From the NCBI GenBank assembly GCA_041168165.1, contig JBEELK010000279.1, forward strand, positions 1 through 15,060: a DNA stretch of 15,060 nucleotides. Direction: 5' to 3'. The stretch comes from SXPK01 sp041168165. Lineage in GTDB: Bacteria; Planctomycetota; UBA1135; UBA2386. Positions within the stretch are counted from its first letter, which is position 1; every line of letters starts with the position of its first letter. The notes under the pieces are model-generated. The model was not told where the DNA came from. It saw only the letters and a list, made by a program, of their open reading frames with translations, and ran no database searches. Shown here in pieces: positions 12,866 through 15,060 of this stretch. A program made the translations under genes and the position numbers.

Positions 12866-14529
12866 ACCGCCACGGGAACAACCGCGGTCGTCACCTTGAC
12901 CGGCAAGCGCGGAGGATCGACGTAGCCACTCGTGGGTACTCCGCCGCCCGGGCTGTAGCGCAGTTGCGGGTTGCCCGGGAACGTCGGCAGATGGAACATG
13001 TGGTTGTTGAGGCCGATGCCCACGTAGCGCGGCGCAAAGGCGCGAATGACGTCCCCATTCGCGTCGATCTCGACGTACCGCAGCAAGCCTGCGAACGCGC
13101 GGTTGTAGTCGCCGATCGTCGCGTAGTCGTATCCCGCGGGAACGGACACGCGGAACCCCATGGTCGCGGCGGCCACCCCGCCGGAGAACAAGGCCGTGCG
13201 ATTCGTCTGCAGCAAAGGCTGCGTGCGGAATTCCGACAGTTCTTCCCCGTACCGCAGCACTGCATCGTAGAGCAGCAACTGAAGCGCATTCGCGCCTGCT
13301 GGCGGCGTCGACGAATGCGTCAAGGACAGCGACATGTTCAAGCCGATGATGTCGTTGGGGAACGCGGGATCCGAGGAGAACACGGGGAACGCCGAAACTC
13401 CCACAACCTCAGGCCGCAAAGGCGCAGCGGCAGTGCCGCCTAGCGACAGATTCGCGATCGATAGCTTTCCCGTCGCGATATTGATGGCGACGCCCTCGAC
13501 CATTCCATCGCTGTCCAAGTCGCCGACCCAGATCCGACTCGTATTGAGCGCTCCGACCGGCAGCGAGTAGTCGAATGCGAAGCGAGCCTGCTTGCCGGCC
13601 GATGGCGAGAACAAGCTCGTCGCGCCTGGCACGCCGCGCTGATTCATCAGCACGATCGCATTCGTGGCCCGCTCAAAAACTATCGCCAAGTCCTGCTTGC
13701 CATCGCGGTTGACGTCGCCAGCGCACATCGCGCCCAGATAAGCGTACGGCAGCAACTGCGTCTCAAACGTGCCGTTGCCGACGATCGTTAGAGTTTCGCG
13801 TCCTTGCGCTGCGCGCGACTTCCATGCGACCAGCGATTGGTTGCCCGAGGTCAACTCGACAAGCTCCGACGTCACGCTCGCGATGGGATACGAGAACAGC
13901 GTGTTGCCTGCGTAGGCATCGCGAATCACCAAGCGTTGATTCGTTGAGATCGCGATCTCGCGGACGCCGTCCCCATTCCAGTCGATCGTCGCAACCGACT
14001 GCGCGAACTCGCCGGCGAACGTGAATTCCGCAACCGGTGGAGTCGCAGCACCAGGACCAAGCGCTTTCAGGTAGACGCGGGATCCAGCAGCATTGAAGCC
14101 GAACACATCATCGACCCCATCGGCGTCGAGATCCGCAGTGCACAGTCGCGCATAAACACGCTGGTCGAGCCGCGGCATCGGACCGATGGGATCCCACTGC
14201 ATGACTCCGCCCGGGGTCGCAAGCGCGAGACCGTCGCGGTAGCGCGTGTTGCCATTGCGCCGCGTTGCGAGGTCGTAGACGACGATGCCGACCGCGGCGA
14301 AGTCATACGACTCCACCATGCGCGGAGCCGTCGCGAGGATCGCCTGCTCCCCAATCAGGTAGCCCACGTCGCCGAATCCATTCCCTGTGAAGTTGCCGAC
14401 TGCGAGCGCGCCAAACGATCCGCCACGCTGCACCGCAACGGTCGGGTTCGTGTGCGTCTGTGACATGAGATTCCCCGCTGCTGGCAAGCAGCACGCGAGG
14501 ACGCAACCCGACGTGAGGATGGAGCGCAT
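12859..14529 (-). CDS. Secreted FG-GAP/VCBS repeat protein, predicted beta-propeller
   Basis: The 556-residue protein has a short hydrophobic N-terminus (MRSILTSGCVLACCLPAAG), probably a signal peptide. A lipoprotein signal around Cys13/14 is possible but poorly formed. At least five FG-GAP-like, calcium-binding D-x-D-x-D-G loops are spaced along the chain: NFTGNGFGD (46-54), DLDADGVDD (133-141), DWNGDGVRE (183-191), DVNRDGKQD (272-280) and DLDSDGMVE (337-345). Such repeats build integrin-like seven-bladed propellers used in surface binding. The last 200 residues lack them and may be a separate domain. The substrate or partner is unknown. The stop codon overlaps the tail of the CHAT gene (12859-12865), so the two converge with no space for a separate terminator. 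It is divergent from the redoxin gene. Confidence 0.82.
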   Translation of the reverse strand: MRSILTSGCVLACCLPAAGNLMSQTHTNPTVAVQRGGSFGALAVGNFTGNGFGDVGYLIGEQAILATAPRMVESYDFAAVGIVVYDLATRRNGNTRYRDGLALATPGGVMQWDPIGPMPRLDQRVYARLCTADLDADGVDDVFGFNAAGSRVYLKALGPGAATPPVAEFTFAGEFAQSVATIDWNGDGVREIAISTNQRLVIRDAYAGNTLFSYPIASVTSELVELTSGNQSLVAWKSRAAQGRETLTIVGNGTFETQLLPYAYLGAMCAGDVNRDGKQDLAIVFERATNAIVLMNQRGVPGATSLFSPSAGKQARFAFDYSLPVGALNTSRIWVGDLDSDGMVEGVAINIATGKLSIANLSLGGTAAAPLRPEVVGVSAFPVFSSDPAFPNDIIGLNMSLSLTHSSTPPAGANALQLLLYDAVLRYGEELSEFRTQPLLQTNRTALFSGGVAAATMGFRVSVPAGYDYATIGDYNRAFAGLLRYVEIDANGDVIRAFAPRYVGIGLNNHMFHLPTFPGNPQLRYSPGGGVPTSGYVDPPRLPVKVTTAVVPVAVY

Positions 14530-14674
14530 CGCGGCATTATGTCAAAGGGCTCGCAGGTCGCCCCCCCTCTCGATTGGCTGCACCGCGAAGCCTATTGCGA
14601 CAGGCTCCACCGTTTCCGTGGGCCTCGCTACCGGGTATGCGTTCGAGCCGCCTCACCCAAGGACACCCTTCCTG
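14530..14674. promoter_or_regulatory. Divergent intergenic region, FG-GAP gene / redoxin gene
   Basis: These 145 bp separate two divergent starts. On the minus strand, a CATAAT (14541-14536) stands just 6 bp before the FG-GAP ATG and could be a -10 box giving an almost leaderless transcript, but no -35 box fits. On the plus strand, AAGGA at 14659-14663 is a well-placed ribosome binding site for the redoxin gene. Confidence 0.35.
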
Positions 14675-15060
14675 ATGCACGCACTCCTCGCTCCGCTGTC
14701 CCTCCTTATCGTTGGCGCGGCGCTCGTTGCGCAAGACACACCGCCCCCGGCCCAAGAGCCCGCGCCGAAGGCCGAGCAGCCGGCTGAGAAGCCCGCGCCC
14801 AAGACGCTCGAACTCGGCCAGCGCGTCAACGGCGGGCTGACCCTGCTCGACATCGACGGCAAGGAGCAGAAAGCGATGGACCTGATGGGCAAGGTGACCG
14901 TCGTCAACTTCTACTCGATCCAGTGCCCGGTGCAGGCGCAGTGGGACGAGCGGTTGGCGCAGATCCAAAAGGACTTCGCCGAGCAAGGCGTGGTCTTCCT
15001 GCACATCGACAGCAACGTGACCGAGATCGGCGAGAAGGCGCCCGAGCAGCCGAAGGCCGA
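14675..15060 (+). CDS. Secreted thioredoxin-fold (redoxin/TlpA-like) protein, 3' end missing
   Basis: An ATG at 14675 with AAGGA 11 bp upstream opens a frame that runs off the window after 128 codons. Residues 1-19 (MHALLAPLSLLIVGAALVA) form a signal peptide. A Pro/Ala/Glu/Lys-rich linker (20-43) follows, and then a redoxin-like domain: LGQRVNGGLTLLDIDGKEQ (47-65), the strand KVTVVNFYSIQCPVQAQWDE (73-92) and GVVFLHIDSN. Cys84 sits where thioredoxins have CxxC, but the motif is CPVQ, so the second Cys is missing. Single-Cys CPVx redoxins are common in planctomycetes as predicted secreted proteins of unknown target. It may be a peroxiredoxin-like or structural redoxin rather than a disulfide reductase. 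The C-terminal half cannot be judged. Confidence 0.8.
   Translation, partial: MHALLAPLSLLIVGAALVAQDTPPPAQEPAPKAEQPAEKPAPKTLELGQRVNGGLTLLDIDGKEQKAMDLMGKVTVVNFYSIQCPVQAQWDERLAQIQKDFAEQGVVFLHIDSNVTEIGEKAPEQPKA

Noticed and set aside
1..15060. CRISPR array or cas genes near the CHAT protease
   Set aside because: No regularly spaced direct repeats and no Cas motifs were seen, so the resemblance to type III-E systems is limited to the sigma/CHAT logic.

Overview
The window is GC-rich bacterial DNA, densely packed with genes and with no phage, IS or CRISPR sequence that I can see. The gene mix suggests Planctomycetota: an ECF sigma factor paired with a membrane anti-sigma-like protein and a TPR/CHAT protein, a secreted FG-GAP repeat protein, a secreted transglutaminase-esterase fusion, and a redoxin with a lone CPVQ cysteine. 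This assignment is an inference from gene content and is not proven by any marker gene.

Layout. (1) 1-2949, minus strand: three genes joined by 4-bp stop/start overlaps. They are a fused ADP-forming acyl-CoA synthetase, a GT2 polyprenyl-phosphate-type glycosyltransferase, and the first 29 codons of a membrane or exported protein cut by the left edge. (2) 3041-4003, plus strand: a UbiA-family prenyltransferase of the decaprenyl-phosphate phosphoribosyltransferase type, divergent from (1). GT2 and UbiA together suggest lipid-linked sugar donor synthesis for the cell envelope. (3) 4035-6050, minus strand: a secreted protein fusing a transglutaminase-like domain to an alpha/beta-hydrolase, convergent with UbiA.

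(4) 6351-8594, plus strand: a two-gene copper cassette, a Tat-exported CotA-like multicopper oxidase and an SCO1/SenC lipoprotein. The 300 bp upstream contain three consecutive inverted repeats, among them a perfect 8+8 bp palindrome 34 bp before the start codon. (5) 8595-9144: about 550 bp without a credible gene but with several strong stem-loops. It may be a terminator plus a structured leader or small RNA.

(6) 9145-12865, plus strand: ECF sigma factor, a one-pass membrane putative anti-sigma (ATGA overlap), and an exported TPR-like/CHAT caspase-fold protease with a C-terminal membrane anchor. This is the most interesting module. Both the CHAT domain and the C-terminal domain of the anti-sigma are predicted outside the cytoplasm, so the CHAT protease could trigger sigma release by cutting the anti-sigma. 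That would resemble the TPR-CHAT/Csx30/sigma logic of type III-E CRISPR, but without CRISPR. (7) 12859-14529, minus strand: a secreted FG-GAP/VCBS beta-propeller protein whose stop overlaps the CHAT stop tail-to-tail. (8) 14675 to the right edge, plus strand: a partial secreted redoxin-fold protein.

All functions are assigned from motifs read by eye. No database search was run.
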